From positions 1 through 64,000 of the forward strand of contig JAGHZR010000008.1 of the NCBI GenBank assembly GCA_017745295.1: 64,000 bases of DNA. Direction: 5' to 3'. The number at the start of each line of letters is the position of its first letter. Positions within the stretch are counted from its first letter, which is position 1. Under the pieces are notes generated by a model that searched no databases, was not told where the DNA came from, and saw nothing but the letters and a program-made list of their open reading frames with translations. This DNA comes from Novosphingobium sp. (GTDB lineage: Bacteria > Pseudomonadota > Alphaproteobacteria > Sphingomonadales > Sphingomonadaceae). This document shows, in pieces, positions 46,899 through 55,417 of this stretch. Position numbers and translations under genes: made by a program.

Positions 46899-47476
46899 GC
46901 CGCGAAATCCGCGAGTGGGAGCACCTGCATCCCCGCCAGCGCGAACGGCTGGTGCGAGGCGATCAGGGCGATGCCGCCGCTTGCGCAGTGCTCGGCGGCG
47001 AGCGCCTCGGTCAGGGCAACGGCATGGCTGTCGAGGCCGTTGAGCGGCTCGTCGAGCAGCCAGATTTCCGCCCTCTGGCCCAGCAGGCGGGCGAGGGCGG
47101 CGCGCTTTTTCTGACCGGTCGAGAGATAGCGCACCGGGACGTCGAGCAGGCTGTCGAGACCGAGCCGGGCGAGATGGCGTTCGTCGTCTCCGCCGTCGAT
47201 CTGCCGCCAGAACGCCAGCGCGCCGCCCAGCGTCAGCGCCGGATCGAGCGCCGGGCGTTCGTCGACGAGGCCGATCGCGCCTGCGCTCGCCACGGTTCCG
47301 GCGAAGGCGGGGGCCAGTCCGGCGACGATCCGCAGCAGGCTGGACTTGCCGATTCCGTTGCTGCCGGTGATCTGCAGCGCCTGTCCTGCCGCCAAGCGCA
47401 GCGAGACGCCGCGAAACAGCAGCCTGTCGCCGCGCCGACAGGCGAGATCGTCGATGGCGATGGAGGCCCCTTGCAT
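46895..47476 (-). CDS. ccmA: haem exporter ATP-binding protein CcmA
   Basis: ABC-type ATPase (193 aa) that drives release of holo-CcmE in cytochrome c biogenesis. Walker A is [14 protein letters not shown], the signature [15 protein letters not shown], Walker [13 protein letters not shown] and the switch His in LIASHQPF. The ATG at 47476 begins the conserved part ([16 protein letters not shown]). It overlaps ccmB by 4 bp and is divergent from the pterin dehydratase gene. Confidence 0.94.
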   Translation of the reverse strand: MQGASIAIDDLACRRGDRLLFRGVSLRLAAGQALQITGSNGIGKSSLLRIVAGLAPAFAGTVASAGAIGLVDERPALDPALTLGGALAFWRQIDGGDDERHLARLGLDSLLDVPVRYLSTGQKKRAALARLLGQRAEIWLLDEPLNGLDSHAVALTEALAAEHCASGGIALIASHQPFALAGMQVLPLADFAA

Positions 47477-47541
47477 GGGGTGACGCGATAGTGGAAAGCC
47501 GCGCAAGTGCCAAGTTGGCCGCCCCTTCACGGAGTTCCGCC

Positions 47542-47835
47542 ATGTCGATAGCCCGCCTTACCGATGCCGAGCGCGAGGAAGCGCTTGCCGTGCTGCCCGG
47601 CTGGAACCTCCGCGAGGACGGCCTCGCCCTGGTGCGCGTGTTGAAATTCGCGGATTTCAACGCGGCTTTCGGGTTCATGACCCGCGTGGCGATCCAGGCC
47701 GACAAGGTCGATCACCATCCCGAGTGGTTCAATGTCTACAACCGGGTGGAGATCACGCTGACCACCCACGACGCGGGAGGACTCAGCCGCCGCGACGTGG
47801 ACATGGCCCGGTTCATCGACGCCGTCGCGCCCTGA
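47542..47835 (+). CDS. phhB: 4a-hydroxytetrahydrobiopterin dehydratase
   Basis: Small pterin-4a-carbinolamine dehydratase (97 aa) recycling the cofactor of aromatic amino acid hydroxylases. The family signature is present: [27 protein letters not shown] and the catalytic [26 protein letters not shown] with its paired histidines. The ATG at 47542 has ACGGAG 8 bp upstream. No phenylalanine hydroxylase gene is adjacent. Confidence 0.94.
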   Translation: MSIARLTDAEREEALAVLPGWNLREDGLALVRVLKFADFNAAFGFMTRVAIQADKVDHHPEWFNVYNRVEITLTTHDAGGLSRRDVDMARFIDAVAP

Positions 47836-47847
47836 ACCCCCGCGCTG

Positions 47848-48465
47848 TCACAGCGCGGGGTTGTTGTAGCAGTGCCAGGTGAAGATCGCCGCCGCGCCGC
47901 GGTGCGGGCGCCAGCGTTCTGCCAGAACTCGCGCCTCCTTCTCGTCGGGCCGCGCTTCCAGTCCGAGAAGCTTGTGCAGCCCGGCCTGAACCGCGAGATC
48001 TCCGGCGGGCCAGATGTCCGTCCGGCCTTCCGCGAACAGCAGGTAGACCTCTGCCGACCACCGGCCGATTCCCTTGATCCGCACGAGCTGGGCGATCGCC
48101 TCCTCATCGTCTTCGGGGAGGTTTTCCAGATCCAGGGTTCCGGCGGACACCAGTTCGCAGAGGCTGCGGGCATAGCCCTGTTTCTGGCGCGACAGCCCGC
48201 AGGCGCGCAGGGCCTCGAAATCCGCCGCCAACAGGGCTTCGGGCGCAATTCCCGGACCGAGCAGGTTTTCCAGCCGCGCCCATACGGCGGAGGCCGCCGC
48301 CACCGAGACCTGCTGGCCGACGATCGTGCGCAGCAGGGTGGCATAGCCGGTCGGCCGGATGCGCGGTTCGGGATAGCCTGCGGCTTCCAGCGCCCGCGCG
48401 ATCGCCGGTTCCTTGGCGGCAATGGCGTCGAGGCCCCGTTTCAGTGCGTCAGCGCTCAAGCCCAT
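47848..48465 (-). CDS. AlkA-type DNA-3-methyladenine glycosylase
   Basis: Helix-hairpin-helix GPD-family base-excision glycosylase (205 aa from the ATG at 48465; the ORF track uses a TTG). It has [23 protein letters not shown], the HhH motif [19 protein letters not shown] and the catalytic Asp in [12 protein letters not shown]. It lacks the N-terminal extra domain of E. coli AlkA, which is normal for this short subgroup. It converges on phhB with a 12-bp gap. Confidence 0.92.
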   Translation of the reverse strand: MGLSADALKRGLDAIAAKEPAIARALEAAGYPEPRIRPTGYATLLRTIVGQQVSVAAASAVWARLENLLGPGIAPEALLAADFEALRACGLSRQKQGYARSLCELVSAGTLDLENLPEDDEEAIAQLVRIKGIGRWSAEVYLLFAEGRTDIWPAGDLAVQAGLHKLLGLEARPDEKEARVLAERWRPHRGAAAIFTWHCYNNPAL

Positions 48466-48571
48466 ATGTCGATTACCTTGCAAAAGGAGGTGTCAGCCAT
48501 TAGCAGCCGCCGTCAAAAGCCATGACAAGCATGTTGTCCTGCATGCACTATCACCAAGGGGATCGACGAGA

Positions 48572-48889
48572 ATGCCGCAGATCATCGTCATCAATCAATC
48601 GGGCGAAGAATCCACCGTAGAGGCCGTCGAAGGCCGCACCCTGATGGAAACGATCCGCGACGGCGGTTTCGACGAGCTTCTGGCCCTCTGCGGCGGTTGC
48701 TGTTCCTGCGCGACCTGCCACGTACACATCGACCCCGCCTTCGTCGACAAGCTTCCGGCGATGAGCGACGACGAGAACGACCTGCTCGACAGCTCCGACC
48801 ATCGCAACGAATTCTCGCGCCTGTCCTGCCAGGTGCCGGTGACGGCCGCGCTCGAAGGCTGCAAGGTCACGATCGCCGCCGAGGATTGA
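48572..48889 (+). CDS. 2Fe-2S ferredoxin, adrenodoxin type
   Basis: Electron-transfer protein of 105 residues. Cluster ligands are in [15 protein letters not shown] (C-x5-C-x2-C) and the fourth cysteine in LSCQVPVT, the pattern of adrenodoxin/putidaredoxin-like ferredoxins that serve P450s or iron-sulfur assembly. The ORF-track start lies in the divergent glycosylase gene; the ATG at 48572 is preceded by AAGGGGATCGACGAGA. Its partner reductase is not nearby. Confidence 0.92.
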   Translation: MPQIIVINQSGEESTVEAVEGRTLMETIRDGGFDELLALCGGCCSCATCHVHIDPAFVDKLPAMSDDENDLLDSSDHRNEFSRLSCQVPVTAALEGCKVTIAAED

Positions 48890-48904
48890 TTTCTCGATAG
48901 CCTG

Positions 48905-48947
48905 CCGGCTCCCGCCAACGACTCTTCGGTCGTTTTGCGGGAGCCGG
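48905..48947 (+). terminator. strong hairpin after the ferredoxin gene
   Basis: Stem CCGGCTCCCGC / GCGGGAGCCGG with an inner AACGAC / GTCGTT extension and a TCTTCG loop region, 15 bp behind the ferredoxin stop. A TCTTTCG tract comes a little later. It is the most likely transcription stop before cysK. Confidence 0.75.
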
Positions 48948-49039
48948 TGCAGCGGGTCTTTCGCGAGGGGCGAATGGCTTGCTCAAAAAACTCTGCAAAT
49001 CATTTGCGCCTTTCCGCCGGACTTCCTACCTGTGCGGCC

Positions 49040-50050
49040 ATGACTGCACCCATTCCCCAGCGCGCCACTCTCGACCTTATCGGAAACACCCCGCTCGTCC
49101 TGCTCAAGGGACCGAGCGAAGCCGCAGGCTGCGAGATCTGGGGCAAGTGCGAATTCGCCAATCCCGGCGCCTCGGTGAAGGACCGTGCCGCCCTGTGGAT
49201 CGTCCGCGATGCCGAGGCGAAAGGCCTGCTCCAGCCCGGCGGCACCATCGTCGAGGGCACGGCGGGCAATACCGGCATCGGCATTGCGCTCGTCGCCAAT
49301 GCGCTGGGCTACAAGACGATCATCGTCATGCCCGAGACCCAGTCGCGCGAGAAGATGGACACGCTGCGCGCGCTCGGCGCCGAGTTGGTGCTGGTTCCGG
49401 CCGCGCCGTTCTCGAATCCGGGCCACTTCGTCCACACGTCGCGCCGCCTCGCCGAAGAGACGCCGGGCGCGATCTGGGCCAACCAGTTCGATAATATCGC
49501 CAACCGCAAGGCCCATATCGAAAGCACCGCGCCGGAAATCTGGCAGCAGATGGAAGGCCGCATCGACGGCTTCACCTGCGCGGCGGGCACCGGCGGCACG
49601 ATCGCAGGCACCGGCCTCGGCCTCAAGGCCTTCGACGAGGCGATCACGATCGCGCTGACCGATCCGCACGGCGCGGCGCTCTACAATTATTACGCCCACG
49701 GCGAACTCAAGGCCGAGGGCAATTCGGTAGCCGAGGGCATCGGGCAGGGCCGCATCACCGCCAATCTCGAAGGCGCGCCGATCGACACCCAGTTCCGCAT
49801 CTCGGACGAGGAAGGCCTCGAATGGGTCCGTCGCTTGCTGTCGGAAGAGGGGCTTTGCCTCGGCCTGTCCTCGGGCATCAATGTCGCGGGCGCGGTCGCG
49901 CTGGGACGCAAGCTGGTGGCCGAAGGCAAGAGCGACGCGCGGGTGGCGACGATCCTGTGCGACACCGGTTTCCGCTACCTCTCGTCGCTGTACAATCCGG
50001 AATGGCTGAAATCGAAGAATCTGCCCGTCTTCCCCTGGCTGCAATCCTGA
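49040..50050 (+). CDS. cysK: cysteine synthase A
   Basis: PLP-dependent O-acetylserine sulfhydrylase making cysteine (336 aa). The N-terminus TLDLIGNTPLVLL, the PLP-lysine motif NPGASVKDRAALWI, the phosphate loop GTGGTIAGTG and TAGNTGIGIALVAN are all typical. Upstream ORF-track extension is non-coding sequence. The next gene starts 16 bp later. Confidence 0.95.
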   Translation: MTAPIPQRATLDLIGNTPLVLLKGPSEAAGCEIWGKCEFANPGASVKDRAALWIVRDAEAKGLLQPGGTIVEGTAGNTGIGIALVANALGYKTIIVMPETQSREKMDTLRALGAELVLVPAAPFSNPGHFVHTSRRLAEETPGAIWANQFDNIANRKAHIESTAPEIWQQMEGRIDGFTCAAGTGGTIAGTGLGLKAFDEAITIALTDPHGAALYNYYAHGELKAEGNSVAEGIGQGRITANLEGAPIDTQFRISDEEGLEWVRRLLSEEGLCLGLSSGINVAGAVALGRKLVAEGKSDARVATILCDTGFRYLSSLYNPEWLKSKNLPVFPWLQS

Positions 50051-50066
50051 GGTAAACGGTCTGTCG

Positions 50067-50420
50067 ATGGCAGGACACATTCCGCCTAAAATGGTCGAGC
50101 AGATCACCGCTCCGCAGCATTTCGTGCCGCCGACGGGGCGTGAGCTGCGGTCTCAGGCCGTACACAGGTTGCAGGTCGGACTATTCGGCCTCTGCGCCAT
50201 GCTCCTGATCGTGGGCCTCGCGAACATCATCAACGATCGCACGCGGTTGATCGATACGGCCGATCCGATCCAGCAGGTCGTTGCGGTGGATGCCAAGCCG
50301 AAGAAGGCCGCCAGCGACCCGCTCGCGGATATCGGCGTGGTGCCCGCATCCGATCCCAGCCCGACCCCGGCGCCGACGGCAGCCACCGATGCCGAAGCGA
50401 GCGGCGCTGCCGTTCAGTAA
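50067..50420 (+). CDS. single-pass membrane protein of unknown function
   Basis: A 117-residue protein with one membrane helix (VGLFGLCAMLLIVGLANII, about residues 37-55), a short basic N-terminal part and an Ala/Pro/Asp-rich presumably periplasmic tail. No family is recognised. It follows cysK closely and overlaps the next gene by 32 bp, so it is probably made with the lipoprotein downstream. Confidence 0.72.
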   Translation: MAGHIPPKMVEQITAPQHFVPPTGRELRSQAVHRLQVGLFGLCAMLLIVGLANIINDRTRLIDTADPIQQVVAVDAKPKKAASDPLADIGVVPASDPSPTPAPTAATDAEASGAAVQ

Positions 50421-51252
50421 GCTGCGCGCCGCTCTGCTGCTGGCGAGTGCCCTGACGCTCGCCGGTTGCGGCGATTCGCAGCCTTCGTCGTCGTCCGGCC
50501 GCGAAATCGGCCTCTACACCAGCCTGCCGATCGTCTGGGGCGAGAGCGGCGACATCCGCGAATTGCTGGAGAAGGAACGCCCCCGGCACTGGGCGCTGGC
50601 CGTCCTGTCCTCCGCCGGGACGCTACATCCGCTCGACACGGTGACGGATCGGCTTCCCCGCGATGCTTTGCTGGTACTTGCCCAGCCGCGCCCGCTTTCG
50701 CCGCAGGAGAACGTCGCGCTGGACCGCTGGGTGCGGGAAGGGGGCAGGGTCCTGCTCTTTGCCGACCCGCTGCTGACGGCACCGACCCGCTATGCCCTGG
50801 GCGATCCGCGCAGGCCGCAGGACACCGTGCTGCTCTCGCCGATCCTTGCCCGCTGGGGCTTGCGGCTGGAATTCGATGAGGCCCAGCCCGCCGGTGAGCA
50901 CCTGGTCGAAACCGCGCTTGGCCCGCTTCCGGTGAACCTCGCCGGACGCTTCCGCCTTTTGGGGAATTCCGGGGAGAGCGCATCATCGCCGGGATTTTCG
51001 GGGAAACACGGGACGGTCGGGGATCACGGCGTCGATCCGGGAAAATCCGGGATCATGGGGACCAGCGGGGATGCACCCGGTCGCTGCCATCTGGAGGCGG
51101 AGGGCGTCCTTGCCCGCTGCTCGGTTGAAAAGGGGCGGGTTTTCGCGGTTTCCGATGCCGCCGTGCTCGAAAAATCGGACGATCCCGCTTCGATTGCTCT
51201 GCGCCGAAACATCTTCTCGACGCTGATAGGCTGGGCCGAAACCGGGGATTGA
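50389..51252 (+). CDS. GldG/DUF4350-like lipoprotein with embedded GGGA repeats
   Basis: A 287-residue lipoprotein (signal ending LTLAGCGDS) with a domain resembling the uncharacterised GldG-type ABC-associated domain: REIGLYTSLPIVWGE, PRDALLVLAQPRPLSPQEN and LDRWVREGGRVLLFADPLL. No ABC permease or ATPase is adjacent. Residues about 190-230 are an odd Gly/Ser-rich insert (NSGESASSPGFSG..GKSGIMGTSGD) encoded by ten phased GGGA units, which look like DNA-binding sites rather than protein-driven sequence. The start at 50389 lies within the previous gene. Function unknown; location directly before mraZ is notable. Confidence 0.8.
   Translation: MPKRAALPFSKLRAALLLASALTLAGCGDSQPSSSSGREIGLYTSLPIVWGESGDIRELLEKERPRHWALAVLSSAGTLHPLDTVTDRLPRDALLVLAQPRPLSPQENVALDRWVREGGRVLLFADPLLTAPTRYALGDPRRPQDTVLLSPILARWGLRLEFDEAQPAGEHLVETALGPLPVNLAGRFRLLGNSGESASSPGFSGKHGTVGDHGVDPGKSGIMGTSGDAPGRCHLEAEGVLARCSVEKGRVFAVSDAAVLEKSDDPASIALRRNIFSTLIGWAETGD
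50962..51071 (+). promoter_or_regulatory. ten-unit phased GGGA array inside the lipoprotein gene
   Basis: GGGA occurs at 50962, 50972, 50991, 51001, 51010, 51020, 51039, 51049, 51058 and 51068, that is with spacings 10, 19, 10, 9, 10, 19, 10, 9, 10. All units fall on one face of the helix at a mean of 9.6 bp. Known MraZ operators are direct TGGG-type repeats at 10-bp period, so this may be a distal MraZ array. Its function is inferred. Confidence 0.6.
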
Positions 51253-51386
51253 GCGGGGAAGTATAGAGTGGCGCTTCGATTGCGGGAAAACCCGTTAAAA
51301 ATCAGGTATTTTTGTAGTTGATCGGAGATTAACCCACCCGCCCGCGGGACGACCCGTGCCGAAAATCCGAAGAAATCCGCCGATTT

Positions 51387-51438
51387 ATTCCCGCTGATCC
51401 CCACATTTCCCTTTAATCCCCAAAATTCCCGTTATAAA
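51387..51438 (-). promoter_or_regulatory. mraZ: mraZ promoter region with five MraZ-box-like repeats
   Basis: On the minus strand GGGA recurs five times (plus-strand TCCC at 51389, 51398, 51408, 51417, 51427; spacing 9, 10, 9, 10). The array ends beside a TATAAA (51433) that could be the -10 element of the rightward mraZ promoter, about 135 bp before the mraZ ATG. MraZ in other bacteria represses its own dcw promoter by binding such phased repeats. The rest of the 318-bp gap, apart from isolated GGGA units at 51245, 51256 and 51284, shows no gene. Confidence 0.7.
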
Positions 51439-51570
51439 AGCAATGTCAATCGGAATGGCTGAGTCTCGTCGTGCCCTCTTCGCAGGGTGCGGACCTCATC
51501 GCGCGACTGCGCGGCGGGGCGGGGTTCTCTCATGCCCGAGAGGCGAGCTTAGGGGCGAAACAGGGATATC

Positions 51571-52068
51571 ATGGCTGGGCAGCCATTCATCTACAACGGA
51601 CAGGGCTTCTCGCTGCTACGCGACAAGAACCGTTTCGTGCTGCCCAATGCATTTCGCGGCACCGTGCGCGAATCGAGCGGCAAGGACCTGCTCTGCCTGA
51701 CCACCCATGACCGCTGGCCCTGCCTTGTCGGCTTTGGTCTCTCGCGCATCCAGGACTTCGAGCAGGAAATCCGCGAACAGCAGGACATGGCGATCCGCGC
51801 GGGCAAGGACTTCGACGCGGAAAAGCGCGCGAGCGACATCTACGCCTCCTACGAAGTGCCGTTCGACGGCAGCGGCCGTTTCGTCCTGCCCGAGGACCTG
51901 GCCGCGCTCGCCAATGTTACCGACCAGCTCTACTTCCGCGGCAACGGCCGCTTCTTTACGGTGTGGAGCCCGGAAAACCTCAACGAAATGGACCAGGACT
52001 GGAGAGCGGCGCAGACCGCCTGCCGCAGTCTTGCGGCCAAGGAACTTCAGAAAGCGTCGAAGAAATGA
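51571..52068 (+). CDS. mraZ: transcriptional regulator MraZ
   Basis: AbrB-fold DNA-binding regulator at the head of the division and cell wall cluster (165 aa). Two SpoVT/AbrB-like repeats are seen: [17 protein letters not shown] near residue 16 and [19 protein letters not shown] near residue 95. The first repeat deviates from the usual DxKGR motif (DKNR) while the second keeps DGSGR, common in alphaproteobacteria. AGGGATATC precedes the ATG. The stop overlaps the rsmH start. It probably acts on the repeat arrays upstream. Confidence 0.92.
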   Translation: MAGQPFIYNGQGFSLLRDKNRFVLPNAFRGTVRESSGKDLLCLTTHDRWPCLVGFGLSRIQDFEQEIREQQDMAIRAGKDFDAEKRASDIYASYEVPFDGSGRFVLPEDLAALANVTDQLYFRGNGRFFTVWSPENLNEMDQDWRAAQTACRSLAAKELQKASKK

Positions 52069-53090
52069 GCGCCTCTCGCACCATACCCGAGGGCGTTCCC
52101 CACGTTCCGGTGCTCCTTGAGGAGGTCGTCGCCGCCCTGAACCCCCAGGGCGGCGACGTCATCGTCGATGGCACCCTCGGCGCGGGCGGCTATACCCGCC
52201 GCCTGCTCGACGCGGGCGCGACCGTGCATGCCTTCGACCGCGATCCCGACGCCATTGCCGCGATTGAGGCGAACCGCGCCAAGTGGCCGGAACTGGACAC
52301 GGTTCCGCCCCGCCTCGTGCTGCACGCCCGCCGTTTCTCGGAAATGGTCGCGGGGCTGGAGGAAGTCGGCGTCGCGCATGTCGACGGCGTTGTCATGGAT
52401 ATCGGTGTCTCCTCGATGCAGCTCGATCAGGCGGAGCGCGGCTTCGCTTTCGGCGCCGACGGCCCGCTCGACATGCGCATGAGCCAGGCGGGCATGTCCG
52501 CCGCCGATTTTGTGAACGAGGCCGACGAGGCCCAGATCGCCGACGTGCTCTACCTCTATGGCGAGGAGCGCCAGTCGCGCCGGGTGGCCCGCGCGATCGT
52601 CGCCGCGCGTCCGATCGAGACGACCGGCGAACTCGCCCGCGTGGTCCGCAAGGCCGTGGGTTACAATCCGAATTACAAGGGGGCTGCCGCGCCGAAGGAT
52701 CCGGCGACGCGCAGCTTCCAGGCGATCCGTATCCATGTGAACGGAGAGCTGGACGAACTCGATGCCGGGATGGAAGGGGCCGAAACCCTGCTGCGCGCCG
52801 GGGGGCGGCTGGCGGTGGTGACCTTCCATAGTCTCGAGGACCGCAAGGTGAAGCGCTTCCTGCGCGACGCCGCCGGGCAGGCCCAGAGCACTTCGCGGCA
52901 CTTGCCGCAAGTAGGTTCGGGTCCGCAGGCGACGTTCGAGCAGGTGGCGAAAGCCGTGCGGCCGGGGGAGGCGGAACTCACCGCCAATCCCCGTTCCCGA
53001 TCCGCAACCCTGCGCGCCGCCGTGCGAACGCAAGCCCCCCCAAGAACAGCGGCCCACGATGGCCGTAAAGACCCCAGGAGTGCCCCATGA
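52065..53090 (+). CDS. rsmH: 16S rRNA (cytosine-1402-N4)-methyltransferase
   Basis: SAM-dependent methyltransferase (formerly MraW) modifying C1402 in the ribosomal P site (341 aa). The N-terminal [13 protein letters not shown] and SAM loop [16 protein letters not shown] are diagnostic, with [15 protein letters not shown] and [16 protein letters not shown] later. It overlaps mraZ and ftsL by 4 bp each (ATGA). Confidence 0.96.
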   Translation: MSASRTIPEGVPHVPVLLEEVVAALNPQGGDVIVDGTLGAGGYTRRLLDAGATVHAFDRDPDAIAAIEANRAKWPELDTVPPRLVLHARRFSEMVAGLEEVGVAHVDGVVMDIGVSSMQLDQAERGFAFGADGPLDMRMSQAGMSAADFVNEADEAQIADVLYLYGEERQSRRVARAIVAARPIETTGELARVVRKAVGYNPNYKGAAAPKDPATRSFQAIRIHVNGELDELDAGMEGAETLLRAGGRLAVVTFHSLEDRKVKRFLRDAAGQAQSTSRHLPQVGSGPQATFEQVAKAVRPGEAELTANPRSRSATLRAAVRTQAPPRTAAHDGRKDPRSAP

Positions 53091-53635
53091 ACCTCACTCG
53101 CGATCGCGTCCATTCGATTGGATGGATTTCCGTGCTGCTGGTCTGCGGGGCGCTGACGATCGGCCTCACCTTGCGCGTCAACGCGGTGAAGAGCCAGGTC
53201 CACGATACCGAGAAGCGGATCGTCTGGGTGCAGCAGGACATCAACTTCCTGGAAACCGAGTTCCAGACCCGCTCGAACCAGCAGGCGCTCAAGGAACTCA
53301 ACGACGTCGAGTTCGGCTACAAGGCGCCGACCGCGGGCCAGTACATCGAGGGCGAGCGCCAGCTTGCCGCGCTGGGCATGCCGGTGGGACCGGGCGCTCC
53401 GGCGCCGATCCGCTATGCCAATGCCGACAAGACCGGCGAGGACGGCGCGGCCGACAACGGCGGCCTGCTGGCGATGGTCTCGCCGGTAAGCGGCGCTGCC
53501 GCTCCCGCGCAGCCTGAAGCCAAGGGCGCGGGCGGCAAGAACCGCGATCCTGAGCGCGACCAGATGGCCCGTGACGCCGCCGCGCTCGGCAGCCGCCTGG
53601 CGCGGATCGAAGTGGCGGAGGCCGCCCAGCAGTGA
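53087..53635 (+). CDS. ftsL: cell division protein FtsL-like
   Basis: Bitopic division protein (182 aa) expected to form the FtsQLB-type complex activating FtsWI. A short cytoplasmic start is followed by one membrane helix ([17 protein letters not shown]) and a coiled-coil-prone periplasmic segment ([26 protein letters not shown]). The long Ala/Gly-rich C-terminal part is not conserved. Identity depends mainly on its position between rsmH and ftsI, as usual for this poorly conserved protein. Confidence 0.85.
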   Translation: MNLTRDRVHSIGWISVLLVCGALTIGLTLRVNAVKSQVHDTEKRIVWVQQDINFLETEFQTRSNQQALKELNDVEFGYKAPTAGQYIEGERQLAALGMPVGPGAPAPIRYANADKTGEDGAADNGGLLAMVSPVSGAAAPAQPEAKGAGGKNRDPERDQMARDAAALGSRLARIEVAEAAQQ

Positions 53636-55407
53636 ACGCTCCGGCCTTCCCGATCGGAGCGGTCCCCACCACGGTCTCGACCGGCAGGCGCAAGCTTTTC
53701 AACGTCCGGCAGCAATCGCTGCTGACGGCGAAGATGCGCACCTTGTGGATTCTCGGGGTGTTCACGCTCATCGGGATGCTGGCGTTTGTCCGCATCGTCT
53801 ACCTCGGCGTGACCGGCCCTTCGGTGCGCGGCGGCGACCTTTCGGACCTGCTGGTGCCCCAGCGCGGCGAGATCGTCGACCGCAACGGCGTGCCCCTGGC
53901 GCGCGAGTTCCGTACTTATTCGCTGTGGTTCAACCCCAAGGCGATGAGCGAAGGCTCGTCGCTGATCCACACGCCCGCCGAAATCGCCGACGGGTTGATC
54001 CGCATCTTCCCCGATCTTGACCGCGCCGAATTGATCGCCAAGCTCTCGTCCGACAAGCCCGGCTATCTGCGCAAGTCGATCCTTCCCGAAGACGCCAACA
54101 AGGTCCACGCGCTCGGCGAACCGGCGCTGGAATATCCGCAGGAAGCCACGCGCTTCTATCCGCAGGGTTCGATGGCGGCCTCGGTGCTCGGCTATGTCGA
54201 TACCTTCGGCAAGGGTCAGGTCGGCATGGAGCAGGCCTTCGACAAGCAGCTCACCAGCCCCGAGGGGCGCGCGCAGCCCGCCACGCTCTCGATCGACTTC
54301 CGCGTGCAGAGCGCGCTGGAGGACGAACTCGGCAAGGGCATGGCGCTCAGCAAGGCCAAGGGCGCGGCGGGGGTCATCCTCGACGTCGATACCGGCGAAA
54401 TCCTCGCGCTGGCCTCGCTGCCCTCGTTCGATCCCAACCACGTCCAGCCCAGCGACCTCGTCATCACCGAGGAACAGGCCAAGGCCGGCGACGTGCCGCG
54501 CGGCTTCAACCGCGTGACCAACCAGGTCTACGAACTCGGCTCGACCTTCAAGCCGATCACCGTCGCCGCCGCGCTCGATGCGGGGACGATCACCGACTTG
54601 CGCCGCCGCTGGCCCGCCACGCCGCTCCATGTCGGCAAGTTCACGATCCACGACCTGCACAACTACGGTTCCTCGCTGAACGTGCTGGAAACGCTGATCC
54701 ATTCGTCGAACACCGTGACCGCGCATATCGCCGACGAACTCGGCGGAGAGCGGCTCAAGAAGACCATGGAATCGCTGGCGATGAACCAGCGGCCCTATGT
54801 CGAACTGCCTGCACGCGGCTTCCCGCTCTGGCCGCGCGGCGAATGGCCGCGCCTGCGCACGATGACGGTCGCCTATGGTCACGGTATCGCGGTGACGCCG
54901 CTGCACCTCGCTTCCGCTTATGCGTCGCTGGTCAACGGCGGCATCTGGCGCCCGGCGACGCTGAAGAAGCTGGAGCCATCCGAGGTTCCTGCGGGACGCC
55001 GCGTCTTCACCGCCGCGACCAGCGCCCGCATGCGCCAGCTGCTGCGCATGATCGTGTCCTACGGCACCGGCCGCAAGGCCGATGCGCCGGGCTTCCGCGT
55101 CGGCGGCAAGACCGGCTCGGCCGAAAAGCCCGGCGTCGGCGGCTATCGCAAGCACTCGCTGGTGGCGACTTTCGCCGCCGCCTTCCCGATGGACCGCCCG
55201 CGCTACGTCGTCATCGCCATGATGGACGAGCCGCAGGGCACCGAGGCGACCTCGTTCCAGCGCACCGCCGCGTGGAACTCAGCGCCGGTGATCCAGCGCG
55301 TCGTCCCGCGCATCGGCCCGCTGCTCGGCGTGATGCCCGACGAGACCCGCGACATCGACATTTCCGACCTCAAGCCGCTGATCCCGGCCGGAACCGCTGA
55401 AGAGTGA
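53632..55407 (+). CDS. ftsI: peptidoglycan D,D-transpeptidase FtsI (PBP3)
   Basis: Septal penicillin-binding protein (591 aa, GTG start overlapping the ftsL stop). One membrane helix near residues 38-60 precedes the pedestal (LVPQRGEIVDRNGVPLA) and the transpeptidase domain with the catalytic S304-T-F-K307, the SSN motif in IHSSNTVTAH and the KTG triad at K493 in VGGKTGSAEKPG. It works with FtsW encoded later in the cluster. Confidence 0.96.
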   Translation: MNAPAFPIGAVPTTVSTGRRKLFNVRQQSLLTAKMRTLWILGVFTLIGMLAFVRIVYLGVTGPSVRGGDLSDLLVPQRGEIVDRNGVPLAREFRTYSLWFNPKAMSEGSSLIHTPAEIADGLIRIFPDLDRAELIAKLSSDKPGYLRKSILPEDANKVHALGEPALEYPQEATRFYPQGSMAASVLGYVDTFGKGQVGMEQAFDKQLTSPEGRAQPATLSIDFRVQSALEDELGKGMALSKAKGAAGVILDVDTGEILALASLPSFDPNHVQPSDLVITEEQAKAGDVPRGFNRVTNQVYELGSTFKPITVAAALDAGTITDLRRRWPATPLHVGKFTIHDLHNYGSSLNVLETLIHSSNTVTAHIADELGGERLKKTMESLAMNQRPYVELPARGFPLWPRGEWPRLRTMTVAYGHGIAVTPLHLASAYASLVNGGIWRPATLKKLEPSEVPAGRRVFTAATSARMRQLLRMIVSYGTGRKADAPGFRVGGKTGSAEKPGVGGYRKHSLVATFAAAFPMDRPRYVVIAMMDEPQGTEATSFQRTAAWNSAPVIQRVVPRIGPLLGVMPDETRDIDISDLKPLIPAGTAEE

Positions 55408-55417
55408 GCCTGGAAGA

